Source: an uncultured Kiritimatiellota bacterium
GTDB lineage: Bacteria; Verrucomicrobiota; Kiritimatiellia; RFP12; UBA1067
Assembly: GCA_934635385.1 (NCBI GenBank)
Contig: CAKTZI010000018.1
Coordinates: forward strand, 8,481 to 72,480
Direction: 5' to 3'
Length of the DNA stretch: 64,000 nucleotides
The first letter of the stretch is position 1; the number at the start of each line of letters is the position of its first letter. A model generated the notes under the pieces. That model was not told where the DNA came from and did not search any database. It worked only from the letters and a program-made list of their open reading frames with translations. Shown piece by piece: positions 44,301-52,178 of the stretch. The position numbers and the translations under genes were made by a program.

Positions 44301-45340
44301 GAAGTCTGGAACTGTTCAGCGGGTGCGGAGGCCTGGCGAAGGGCCTTGAGCAGGCGGGGTTTGAGCACCGCGCTTTCGTCGAGGTCAACAAGTGGGCGTG
44401 CAAGAGTCTGCGTGCGAACTTCAATCCGGCGCTTGTGCATGAGGTCGACGTTCGCGCGTTTGACTTTAACTCTGTTGGCGCAGTGGATCTGATCGCCGGA
44501 GGCCCGCCGTGTCAGCCCTTTTCCCTTGGGGGACTATCGCGCGCAGACGAGGACTCGAGAGACATGTTTCCTCAGGCCATTCGGGCGATTCACGAGTTGA
44601 TGCCGAAGGGGTTCATCTTCGAGAACGTCAAAGGTCTGCTGCGAAAAGGATTTTCCGATTATTTTGAGTACATCATTTTGCGCCTGACGTTTCCGGATCT
44701 GATTTCGCCCGCTGGACAGAATTGGCGTGAGCATCTGACCGAACTGCGAGGCGTTGAATTCCCTGCCTATGGCGGATTGAAGTACGACGTGCAGTATCGG
44801 CTTCTCAACGCCGTCGACTATGGCGTGCCGCAAAGGCGCGAGCGCGTGTTTATCGTCGGACTCCGAAATGACCTTGGCCTGAAATGGGAATGGCCGACGA
44901 AAGTCTTGGAGCAGACGACGATAGCGGATGTCATCGGACGGTTGCCGAATGCGCGACGCGACAACGGCTTGGGCGACCATGTTTTCGTCGATGGCGCGCG
45001 AGAGTATCCCGGACACACGGGAAGCGACTACGACAAGCCCAGCAAGACCATCAAGGCTGGAGTGCATGGTGTTCCCGGCGGAGAGAACATGATCCGGTTC
45101 CCTGACGGGTCATTGCGGTACATGACCGTCCACGAGGCCAAGCTCATCCAGTCGTTCCCCGGCGACTACCGCATTTGCGGATCTTGGGGCGAGGCTCTGC
45201 GTCAGATCGGCAACGCAGTCCCCGTGCAGTTGGCGAGGCTGATGGGTGAGCAGATGAAGCGAGCCCTTGGCGCGCGCGTGCAAAGGGGAACTCGGCGTGG
45301 TATCGCGCGGGAATCCGACTTGCTGCGAGTTGCCTCATGA
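44297..45340 (+). CDS. DNA (cytosine-5) methyltransferase, partner of the Eco29kI-type nuclease
   Basis: A 347-residue C5 methyltransferase. Motif I is LELFSGCGG (residues 4-12), motif IV is AGGPPCQPFS with catalytic Cys72, motif VI is FIFENVKG, motif VIII is VPQRRERVFIVG, and motif X is GNAVPVQLARLMG. It should protect the site cut by the upstream enzyme. Base composition is lower in GC than the surroundings, as in the nuclease gene. Confidence 0.93.
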   Translation: MRSLELFSGCGGLAKGLEQAGFEHRAFVEVNKWACKSLRANFNPALVHEVDVRAFDFNSVGAVDLIAGGPPCQPFSLGGLSRADEDSRDMFPQAIRAIHELMPKGFIFENVKGLLRKGFSDYFEYIILRLTFPDLISPAGQNWREHLTELRGVEFPAYGGLKYDVQYRLLNAVDYGVPQRRERVFIVGLRNDLGLKWEWPTKVLEQTTIADVIGRLPNARRDNGLGDHVFVDGAREYPGHTGSDYDKPSKTIKAGVHGVPGGENMIRFPDGSLRYMTVHEAKLIQSFPGDYRICGSWGEALRQIGNAVPVQLARLMGEQMKRALGARVQRGTRRGIARESDLLRVAS

Positions 45341-45425
45341 GCGAGCGAAGCCGTTCAAAAGTCCGGCACTGCGTTTCTCCTTTGGTCGGTCTGCAAGGGC
45401 GTCTCGCGGACGGCAAAGCCAATGA

Positions 45426-46304
45426 TTAGAACGCGAGCTTCACGCCGCAGGTGAAGACGACGTAGAGATGCCGTGCCTCGTCGGACGGATTGTCCTTCAG
45501 CTCCGCGCGCACGTCGGGGTCGGTGACGCAGTAGCCCGTCGCGCCGCCGTAGAGTTCGGCGTGCCGGTGGAGCCGGTAGACGGCGAAGAGGCGGGCCGAG
45601 AGGGAGTTGACGCCCCGCCCGATCCGTTCCGGGCAGCGGTAGCCGAAGCGCTGTCGGTTCCAGCGCGCGCTGCCGCCGTCGAGCCAGACGTTGGGGGCGA
45701 GCGACAGGTTCTCGGTCAGGCGGAAGCTCCGCGTCACGCCGACGCGGAAGGAGGCCTTAGCGACGGGCCAGTAGAAGTTGCGCATGGAGAACCACGGGGT
45801 GACCAGCGGCGTCGTCAGCGAGGTCGCCACCTGCCATTCGTCGTAGGAGCGCCGCGCGTCGCCTCGGTAGCCGACCATCTCGTTCCACTGCGCGCCGACG
45901 CTCGCGTCGAGCGCATAGCCCTCGGCAAGCGCCTGGCGGCGGCCGGCCGTGACGACTGGGTCGATCTCGTTCCAGAACGCGCTGCGGCTGTCGCGGTAGG
46001 CGCGCGAGAGGTCGGTGAGGCTCCAGACGCCGGCCGTCGCGTAGCCGAGCGGCGCGTATTCGGCGCCGAGCTTGGCCTCGAAGTTCTGCACGGGGTGCGT
46101 CGCCTTGACGCGGCCGATGCTGATGTGCCCGGAGGCGGCCTCGGCCGCGCACCAGGCGATGGGCCGCAGCTCGGCGGAAGTCTCCGCGAGGGCTTCGGCT
46201 CGGACGCCGGACGGAAGGCCGCACACGGCGAGGGCGGCGAGGAGCGCACCGACGCGGCGGGGCGTCGGCGAGCCGGGACGGACGTGGATACGGAAGGTCT
46301 GCAT
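45426..46304 (-). CDS. Outer-membrane beta-barrel-like protein, unknown function
   Basis: A 292-residue secreted protein. A signal peptide (GALLAALAVCGLPSGVRA) is followed by alternating amphipathic strands such as AKLGAEYAPLGYATAGVWSL, LSARLFAVYRLHRHAELYGGATGY and a final LYVVFTCGVKLAF, a terminal aromatic strand typical of outer-membrane barrels. No family is recognised. It is transcribed alone from a promoter 7 bases from its start and converges on the methyltransferase gene. Confidence 0.7.
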   Translation of the reverse strand: MQTFRIHVRPGSPTPRRVGALLAALAVCGLPSGVRAEALAETSAELRPIAWCAAEAASGHISIGRVKATHPVQNFEAKLGAEYAPLGYATAGVWSLTDLSRAYRDSRSAFWNEIDPVVTAGRRQALAEGYALDASVGAQWNEMVGYRGDARRSYDEWQVATSLTTPLVTPWFSMRNFYWPVAKASFRVGVTRSFRLTENLSLAPNVWLDGGSARWNRQRFGYRCPERIGRGVNSLSARLFAVYRLHRHAELYGGATGYCVTDPDVRAELKDNPSDEARHLYVVFTCGVKLAF

Positions 46305-46311
46305 GACCGAG

Positions 46312-46320
46312 ATTATACCA
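46312..46320 (-). promoter_or_regulatory. Extended -10 promoter, outer-membrane protein gene
   Basis: Minus-strand TGGTATAAT ends 7 bases before the start at 46304, predicting a leaderless mRNA. Confidence 0.6.
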
Positions 46321-46402
46321 AATCCCGCGCGTCGCTTGGCGCGCCGACCGCCGTCTTTATTGGACTTTTTTCGCCGACCCCCTTGCGAACCCCCGAAAAT
46401 AT

Positions 46403-46411
46403 TGATATATT
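46403..46411 (+). promoter_or_regulatory. Extended -10 promoter, HU gene
   Basis: TGATATATT lies 67 bases before the ATG at 46479, giving a leader with AAAGGATC. Confidence 0.55.
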
Positions 46412-46478
46412 ACGCGCTGGACACGTGGGAACGGTTCCTGCGTGCGTCAGTACTGACTCAAAAAAGGATCAAGAAAAC

Positions 46479-46790
46479 ATGGCTAAGAAACAACCCGTCC
46501 CGACCACGAAGAGCGGCATCATGCAGGCCCTCGCCGACGCCGGCGAAATCAGCAAGAAGCAGGCCGTCGCCGTTTACGAGAAGCTCATCGAGCTCGCGTA
46601 CGAGGGCGCCCGCCAGAACGAGAAGGGCTGGGTCATTCCCGGTCTCGGCAAGCTCCTGATCAAGAAGCAGGGCGCGCGCATGGTCCGCAATCCGCAGACG
46701 GGCGAGGAGAAGAAGAAACCCGCGTGCAAGGTCGCGAAGTTCCGTCTCGCCAAGGCGGCGAAGGACGCGCTCGTTCCGCCGAAGAAGTAA
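46479..46790 (+). CDS. HU/IHF-family DNA-binding protein
   Basis: A 103-residue basic protein. TKSGIMQALADAGEISKKQAVAVYEKLIELAYEGA matches the HU helical base and VIPGLGKLLIKKQGARMVRNPQTGEEKKKPACKVAKFRLAKAAKDAL the arm and C-terminal strands with the NPxTG turn. It bends and compacts DNA. The start at 46479 is preceded by AAAGGATC. A strong terminator follows. Confidence 0.92.
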   Translation: MAKKQPVPTTKSGIMQALADAGEISKKQAVAVYEKLIELAYEGARQNEKGWVIPGLGKLLIKKQGARMVRNPQTGEEKKKPACKVAKFRLAKAAKDALVPPKK

Positions 46791-46832
46791 GTCGCCGCGA
46801 GAGCGCGAACGCGCAGACGCGCGTCGCAAGGG

Positions 46833-46867
46833 CAGGCGCGGGCTTTCCTGAGCCCGCGCCTGTCTTT
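46833..46867 (+). terminator. Rho-independent terminator after HU gene
   Basis: A 12-bp GC-rich stem (46833-46844 with 46851-46862) is followed by TCTTT. Confidence 0.8.
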
Positions 46868-46887
46868 GCGGACGTGCGAACGAGAGC

Positions 46888-47370
46888 ATGAGCGAGAAGG
46901 CGAATGAGGGCCGGGCGCCGCTGGCTGGCCTGCTGCCGCAGGCCGCGCCGATGGTGCTGCTGTCGGGGTATGAGCCGCAGACGGACGAGAACGCCGTCGA
47001 GGCGTTTGTTGACGTGACGCCGCAGGCGCCGTTCTTCGAGACGGCACTGGGCGGTGTGCCGTCCTGCGTCGCACTGGAGTACATGGCGCAGACGATGGCG
47101 CTCTGCGTGGGGTTGCTACGCCGCCGAAAGGGCCTTGCTCCGCAGGTCGGCTTCGTGCTTGGCTCGCGGCGGCTGGAGCTGAAGGTCGTGGCGTTCCGGG
47201 CGGGCGAACGCTATCGGATTCGCGTGGCCTGCACGTTTCAGGACGAGGAGTTCGGCTCCTTCGACTGCACGATCCGCGACGCCGCCGGCGCAGTCGTCGC
47301 CGTCGGCACGCTGACGGCGTTCCAGCCCGGCGACGGCGTGTCGCCGGAGGCGTTCGCCGCGACGCTCTGA
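46888..47370 (+). CDS. ApeP-like 3-hydroxyacyl-ACP dehydratase (hotdog fold)
   Basis: A 160-residue hotdog protein resembling the dehydratase of aryl-polyene pathways. LLPQAAPMVLLSGYE at the start corresponds to the FabZ 'PHR.P.LLVD' region, and GGVPSCVALEYMAQTMAL to the central helix with the catalytic acid. Related FabG, KS, chain-length factor and acyltransferase genes lie about 4 kb downstream, beyond the MmeI-like gene. Fatty-acid metabolism outside a polyene pathway is the alternative. Confidence 0.75.
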   Translation: MSEKANEGRAPLAGLLPQAAPMVLLSGYEPQTDENAVEAFVDVTPQAPFFETALGGVPSCVALEYMAQTMALCVGLLRRRKGLAPQVGFVLGSRRLELKVVAFRAGERYRIRVACTFQDEEFGSFDCTIRDAAGAVVAVGTLTAFQPGDGVSPEAFAATL

Positions 47371-47380
47371 GGGGACTCTA

Positions 47381-47590
47381 ACCACGGATTCTCACGGATT
47401 GACACGGATTGAGGAGGTGTCTGCGATGCCCTCTGCGGGGTCTGCGACGCTGAACACGGAGAACGAGGAGGAACGGAGGCACGGAGAGGATGGGGATGGT
47501 TTAGACAGGATTGACAAGATTGACAGGATTGAAGGTGAAGGGACAGGCTCGTCAAATCCTGTGAATCCTGTCAAAAAATCTCCGTGCCTC
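47381..47590. repeat. Nested inverted repeats before the MmeI-like gene
   Basis: The 283-base gap 47371-47653 is filled with repeats. ACGGATT-type units lie at 47383-47410. An outer pair is ACGGAGGCACGGAGA (47473-47487) with TCTCCGTGCCTC (47579-47590). An inner pair is three GACAGGATT units (47504-47530) facing AATCCTGT units (47555-47571). The promoter of the next gene lies at 47638. Confidence 0.88.
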
Positions 47591-47637
47591 AGTCAAAGGA
47601 GCGGCCCGACGCGCGCAATGCCTCCGTGCGTTGAATT

Positions 47638-47646
47638 TGCTATAAT
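47638..47646 (+). promoter_or_regulatory. Extended -10 promoter, MmeI-like gene
   Basis: TGCTATAAT ends 7 bases before the ATG at 47654, predicting a leaderless mRNA. Confidence 0.6.
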
Positions 47647-47653
47647 TCCCGCC

Positions 47654-50600
47654 ATGACGACGACAGACGAGAATCGGCGGCGTGCGGCGAAGGCGTTCGT
47701 CGAGCGCTGGACTTACCGGCGCGGCAGCGAGAAAGGCGAAGACCAGCAGTTCTGGAACGACCTGCTGCGGAGCGTCCTCGGCGTGGAGGACGTCGAGAGC
47801 CGCATTTGCTACCAGGTGCCCGTCCCCATGGGCGGGACGCCGTCCTCGGCGGCCGCGAAGACGACGAAGTTCCTCGACGCCTGGATCCCGGAGACGCGCG
47901 TGCTGATCGAGCACAAGTCGCGCGGCGTCGATCTCGCCGCGCCGCAGGCGGGGCATGATGGCATGACGCCCTACGAGCAGGCCTGCGAGTACGACAACGC
48001 CCGCCCCTTCGACGAGAAGGCCCGCTGGATCGTCACGTGCAACTTCGACCGCTTCGAGATCCACGACCGCGCGAAGCCCCTCGCGCCGCCGCTCGTCCTC
48101 CGGCTCCGCGATCTGCCGAAGGAGGTCTACCGCCTCGCGTTCCTCGTCGATCCGAAGGAGAAGGCGATCGCCCGCGAGCTGGAGATCTCCGTCCGGGCCG
48201 GGCGCATCGTCGGTGAGCTCTACGACGCCCTGCTGGCGCGGTACGCGGGAGGGGCGGAAGGATGTCTCACGCGGAGTGGCGGAGAGGCGGAGCGAGCGGA
48301 TCTGTACTCTTCCAATCCTGTAAATCCTGTCAATCCTGTCAAGAATGCACGCGACCTCCGCGCCTCACCCCGCATAGCGCCTGCCTCGCAGCTCGCTTCG
48401 CTCGGGGGATATGCATCTCCGCGTGAGGCAGAAGTCGCCCCCGACGCGCTTGCCGCGCTGAACCGCCTCTGCGTGCGGCTCGTCTTCTGCCTCTACGCGG
48501 AGGACGCCGGCGTCTTCCCGAAGGACTGTCTGCGCCGCCTCGTCGAGGCGACGCCCGCCGAGTTCCTGCGCACGCGCCTCGCTCAGCTCTTCCGCGTCCT
48601 CGACACGCCGCCGGCGCGGCGCGACCCGTACCTGGAGCCGGAGCTCGCCGCGTTCCCCTACACGAACGGCGGGCTGTTCCGGATGGGATCTGGAGATGAT
48701 TTAGCCGCAAAGAACGCAGAGGACGCAAAGAGAAACCCCGCGCCGCCGCGCGGGCTTGACGACATCCCGCCGCTCACGGAGGAGATCCGCCAGCTGCTGC
48801 TCGGCGCGTCGCGCTTCGACTGGCGCGAGATCACGCCCACCATCTTCGGCGCGCTCTTCGAGTCGACCCTGAACCCCGAGACGCGCCGGGCGGGCGGCAT
48901 GGTCTACACGTCCGTCGGGAACATCCACAAGGTCATCGACCCGCTCTTCCTCGACGGCCTCACGGCGGAACTCGACGCGATCCTGGCCTCCGCGTCTCCC
49001 CGCGAGCGGGACCGCCGTCTGGCGGCGTTCCAGGATCGCCTCGCCGCGCTCACGTTCCTCGACCCGGCGTGCGGCAGCGGCAACTTCCTCACGGAGACCT
49101 ACGTCTGCCTGCGCCGCCTGGAGAACCGCCTCATCGCCGCGCGCCAGCGCGGGCAGGGCGAACTCGACCTCGGCCTGACCGTCAAGGTCTCGCTCGCGCA
49201 GTTCCGGGGCATCGAGGTGAACGACTTCGCCGTCGCCGTCGCGAAGACGGCGCTCTGGATCGCCGAGGCGCAGATGCGCCGCGAGACGGCCGAGATCCTC
49301 CACCGCGAGCCGGACTACCTGCCGCTGCGTGACTACGACGGCATCGTCGAGGGCAACGCCCTGCGCGTGGACTGGCCGCGCGCCGACTACATCATGGGCA
49401 ACCCGCCGTTCGTCGGGCGCACGATGAAGAGCCGGGAGCAGCAGACCGACATCGCCCGGTTCTTCGACTACCGCGACATCGACTACGTGGCGTGCTGGTA
49501 CGCCAAGGCCGCCGCCCTCATGGCGGGCACGTCCGCGCGCGCGGCGTTCGTCTCGACGAACTCGATCACGCAGGGCGAGCAGGTCGCGCCGCTCTGGCGC
49601 CCGCTCTTCGAGCGGTACGGCCTCGTCATCGACTTCGCGTGGCGCACGTTCCGCTGGGACAACGAGGCGAGCGAGAAGGCGCACGTCCACTGCGTCATCG
49701 TCGGCTTCCACGCCGAGGGATGTCGAGGCGAGAGGCCTGCGGCGCTGAACACGGAGGAAACGGAGAAGGGGAGACGCGGAGAAGAAGAACCTCCGTGTCT
49801 CCGCCCCTCCTTCATCTCCGCGTTAGGCGCCGCAGGCACCCTCCCCAAGGTCATCTACGGCGCCGACGGCACGCCCCGCGCCGCCGCGAACATCTGCCCC
49901 TACCTCATCGACGCGCCGACGGTCTTCGTCGAGGCGCGCGGAGCGCCGCTCTGCGACGTGCCCGCGATGACCTACGGCTGCAAGCCCTCCGACGGCGGCA
50001 ACCTCATCCTCACCGGGGCCGAGCGCGATGCGCTCCTCGCGGACGAAGGAAGACCACTTTTTATAAAAAGCGGTCCGACGCTCGCGGACTGCATCCGGCG
50101 CTACGTCGGGGCGCGCGACTTCATCAACAACGACGAGGTGCGGTACTGCCTCTGGCTGAAGGACGTCTCGCCCGCCGTCTACCGGCGCTCGAAGGAGGTC
50201 ATGCGGCGGCTCGCGGCCGTCCGCGAGATGCGCCTCAGGAGTTCCGCCGCGCCGACGCGGAAGATGGCGGAGCGGCCGTACCTCTTCTTCTCCACGCCGC
50301 CGCTCGGCGGGAACTACCTGCTCCTGCCGGAGGTGTCGAGCGAGCGGCGGCAGTACATCCCGATCGGCTTCATGGAGCCGGACGTCATCGCGGCGAACAC
50401 GACGCTCGTCGTGCCCGGCGCGACGGCGTACCACTTCGGGGTGCTGACGTCGTCCGTCCACATGGCGTGGATGCGCACGGTCGCGGGGCGGCTGAAGAGC
50501 GACTACCGCTACTCGGCGGCGGTGGTCTACAACAACTTCCCCTGGCCGGAGGGGGGCCTCACGCGGAGAGGCGGAGAGGCGGAGCCTTCCGGGACGCAGG

Positions 50601-51043
50601 GGACGGACAGGACGCAGAGGACAGGAACGGCAGACGAAGCGGCGGCGGGCGAAGCGGCGGCGATAGGCGAGGTACGCCCCGGCGCGGATAGCGGCGCGGC
50701 GGGCAAGGTCGCTTCCGAAGCGGCTGGAGACGCGGCGGGCGACTGTCCTGTGCGTCCTGTCCGTCCTGTGCGTCCTGCTTCGGCCCAGGCGATCGCCGCG
50801 ACGGCGCAGGGGATCCTCGACGCGCGGGCGCGCTATCCGGGCGCCTCGCTCGCGGACCTCTACGACCCGCTGACGATGCCGCCGGACCTGCGCGCGGCGC
50901 ACGCGGCGAACGACCGCGCCGTCCTCGCGGCCTACGGCCTTAAGCCCGACACGCCCGAGTCCGAGATCATCGCCCACCTCTTCCGGCTGTACGCAGGCCA
51001 TTCGGGCGTCCTGCGCCCCATTGTCCGGCACTTTTTGGTATAA
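47654..51043 (+). CDS. MmeI-like (type IIL) restriction-modification enzyme with repeat inserts
   Basis: An 1129-residue protein uniting nuclease and N6-adenine methyltransferase. The N-terminal PD-(D/E)xK nuclease is visible as Asp75 and Glu86-x-Lys88 (FLDAW ... IEHKS). A helical spacer leads to motif I DPACGSGNF (Asp470) and motif IV NPPF (Asn583); the target-recognition region follows. Such enzymes cut about 20 bases from their site and methylate one strand. Four repeat-derived inserts keep the frame: 48250-48430, about 48690-48742, 49735-49837 and 50591-50776. Without them the length would be close to the usual 900-950. Whether the enzyme is still active is uncertain. Confidence 0.87.
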   Translation: MTTTDENRRRAAKAFVERWTYRRGSEKGEDQQFWNDLLRSVLGVEDVESRICYQVPVPMGGTPSSAAAKTTKFLDAWIPETRVLIEHKSRGVDLAAPQAGHDGMTPYEQACEYDNARPFDEKARWIVTCNFDRFEIHDRAKPLAPPLVLRLRDLPKEVYRLAFLVDPKEKAIARELEISVRAGRIVGELYDALLARYAGGAEGCLTRSGGEAERADLYSSNPVNPVNPVKNARDLRASPRIAPASQLASLGGYASPREAEVAPDALAALNRLCVRLVFCLYAEDAGVFPKDCLRRLVEATPAEFLRTRLAQLFRVLDTPPARRDPYLEPELAAFPYTNGGLFRMGSGDDLAAKNAEDAKRNPAPPRGLDDIPPLTEEIRQLLLGASRFDWREITPTIFGALFESTLNPETRRAGGMVYTSVGNIHKVIDPLFLDGLTAELDAILASASPRERDRRLAAFQDRLAALTFLDPACGSGNFLTETYVCLRRLENRLIAARQRGQGELDLGLTVKVSLAQFRGIEVNDFAVAVAKTALWIAEAQMRRETAEILHREPDYLPLRDYDGIVEGNALRVDWPRADYIMGNPPFVGRTMKSREQQTDIARFFDYRDIDYVACWYAKAAALMAGTSARAAFVSTNSITQGEQVAPLWRPLFERYGLVIDFAWRTFRWDNEASEKAHVHCVIVGFHAEGCRGERPAALNTEETEKGRRGEEEPPCLRPSFISALGAAGTLPKVIYGADGTPRAAANICPYLIDAPTVFVEARGAPLCDVPAMTYGCKPSDGGNLILTGAERDALLADEGRPLFIKSGPTLADCIRRYVGARDFINNDEVRYCLWLKDVSPAVYRRSKEVMRRLAAVREMRLRSSAAPTRKMAERPYLFFSTPPLGGNYLLLPEVSSERRQYIPIGFMEPDVIAANTTLVVPGATAYHFGVLTSSVHMAWMRTVAGRLKSDYRYSAAVVYNNFPWPEGGLTRRGGEAEPSGTQGTDRTQRTGTADEAAAGEAAAIGEVRPGADSGAAGKVASEAAGDAAGDCPVRPVRPVRPASAQAIAATAQGILDARARYPGASLADLYDPLTMPPDLRAAHAANDRAVLAAYGLKPDTPESEIIAHLFRLYAGHSGVLRPIVRHFLV
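48266..48427. repeat. Inverted-repeat insert 1 in the MmeI-like gene
   Basis: CTCACGCGGAG (48266-48276) and CTCCGCGTGAG (48417-48427) are perfect 11-bp arms. Between them lie GGCGGAGAGGCGG units and three AATCCTGTC-type 9-mers (48314-48340), the same family as in the gap before the gene. Confidence 0.85.
49735..49837. repeat. Inverted-repeat insert 3 in the MmeI-like gene
   Basis: Two 47-base arms (49735-49781 and 49791-49837) are complementary at about 36 of 47 positions. The left arm recurs at 56000-56046 with 43 of 47 identities. Confidence 0.88.
50591..50776. repeat. Inverted-repeat insert 4 in the MmeI-like gene
   Basis: Arms 50591-50624 and 50743-50776 are complementary at about 30 of 34 positions and are built of GGACGCAGG/ACGGACAGG-type 9-mers. 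The middle encodes an alanine/glycine/glutamate-rich stretch. Confidence 0.85.
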
Positions 51044-51044
51044 T
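51036..51044 (+). promoter_or_regulatory. Extended -10 promoter, secreted small protein
   Basis: TGGTATAAT overlaps the stop region of the MmeI-like gene and lies 58 bases before the ATG at 51103. Confidence 0.6.
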
Positions 51045-51102
51045 TACCGCAGTTTTGGTTCGCCAAATCAACACACAACACAAAAACGAAAGGATCAAGA
51101 TA

Positions 51103-51495
51103 ATGAAGAAACTGATGGTTGTCGCGTCTGCGCTGATGCTGGCCGCTGCCGCCCAGGCCGAGTGCCGCTGGAGCTGGTGGGTCGACGGTCCGGACAAGGA
51201 CGCGAAGATTCAGGGCTGCCAGCTCGGCATCGCGAGCGAGTGCAAGGAAGTGAAGGGCGCGCAGGTCTCCCTGCTCTTCGGGCGGATCGAGCGGGCTCTC
51301 GGCGTTCAGTACTCCATTGGCTACAGCCGCGCGAAGAAGATCATCAACGGCGCGCAGATCGCCATCGTGAACGTCGCCGAAGAGGGCGCGGCGCTTCAGT
51401 TCGGCCTCCTGAACTGGAATCCGAAGGGCTTCGTGCCGTTCTTCCCGTTCTTCAACTTCTCGAAGGCCTACTTCGGCGATCCGTCCAAGAAGTGA
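51103..51495 (+). CDS. Secreted small protein with GxQ repeats
   Basis: A 130-residue protein. MKKLMVVASALMLAAAAQA is a signal peptide. The mature part has short repeats of the type GAQVSLLF, GVQYSIGYS, GAQIAIVN and LQFGLLN, recalling the LA_2272-type surface repeat proteins. It contains two cysteines near the mature N-terminus and ends in a Phe/Pro-rich hydrophobic stretch (FVPFFPFFNF). The ATG at 51103 has AAAGGATC upstream. Role unknown; it precedes the fatty-acid-type genes and may be co-transcribed with them. Confidence 0.7.
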   Translation: MKKLMVVASALMLAAAAQAECRWSWWVDGPDKDAKIQGCQLGIASECKEVKGAQVSLLFGRIERALGVQYSIGYSRAKKIINGAQIAIVNVAEEGAALQFGLLNWNPKGFVPFFPFFNFSKAYFGDPSKK

Positions 51496-51500
51496 GTTCC

Positions 51501-52178
51501 GTGAGCCGGAAAGTCATCGTGACCGGTTCGAGCCGCGGCATCGGGAAGTCGATTGCCGCGGCGCTTGTCGCTGACGGGTTCGAGGTCGTCACGCATTCGG
51601 TGCGTTCGGGCGGCACGGATCTCGTCTTCGACGTCGCTGACCGATCCGCCGCGAAAGCCGCGCTGGAGGCGTGGGTCGCGGCGAACGGCGCGCCCTACGG
51701 CGTCGTCCTCAATGCGGGCATTGCGGACGACGCGCCGTTTCCGGGCCTCGGCGACGACCAGTGGGATCGCGTCCTGCGGACGGATCTCGACGGGTTCTAC
51801 AACGTGCTGAAGCCGCTTGTCCTGCCGATGGTGCAGGCGCGGCAGGGCGGCCGCATCGTCGCCGTCTCGTCCGTCTCGGGCGTGATGGGCAATCGCGGCC
51901 AGACGAACTACTCCGCCGCGAAGGCGGGGCTCATCGGCGCGGCGAAGGCCCTTGCGGTCGAGCTCGCGCGCCGAAACATCACCGTCAATTGCATCGCGCC
52001 CGGCGTGATCGAGACGGAGATGATCGAGGGGATTTTCGCGGAGGAGGCCCTGAAGGCGATTCCGATGCGCCGCTTCGGGAAGCCCGAAGAGGTCGCGGCG
52101 GTCGTGCGCTTCCTCCTGTCGGACGGTGCGTCGTACGTCACGCGCCAGGTCATTCAGGTCAACGGAGGGCTCATCTGA
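51501..52178 (+). CDS. 3-oxoacyl-ACP reductase (FabG/SDR)
   Basis: A 225-residue short-chain dehydrogenase. KVIVTGSSRGIGKSIA is the NADPH site, LNAGIADDAPF the NxAG motif, and SSVSGVMGNRGQTNYSAAKAGL holds the catalytic Ser, Tyr and Lys. The terminal QVIQVNGGLI is typical of FabG. The start is GTG, either 51501 or an in-frame GTG at 51492 that overlaps the previous stop; the former gives the usual N-terminus. The stop overlaps the next start as TGATG. Confidence 0.9.
   Translation: MSRKVIVTGSSRGIGKSIAAALVADGFEVVTHSVRSGGTDLVFDVADRSAAKAALEAWVAANGAPYGVVLNAGIADDAPFPGLGDDQWDRVLRTDLDGFYNVLKPLVLPMVQARQGGRIVAVSSVSGVMGNRGQTNYSAAKAGLIGAAKALAVELARRNITVNCIAPGVIETEMIEGIFAEEALKAIPMRRFGKPEEVAAVVRFLLSDGASYVTRQVIQVNGGLI

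Noticed and set aside
43659..45340. Homing endonuclease next to a methyltransferase
   Set aside because: The GIY-YIG protein has the Eco29kI-type motif and overlaps a C5 methyltransferase gene, the usual form of a type II system.
45341..45425. Terminator between the convergent methyltransferase and outer-membrane protein genes
   Set aside because: I found no convincing stem with a T-run there.
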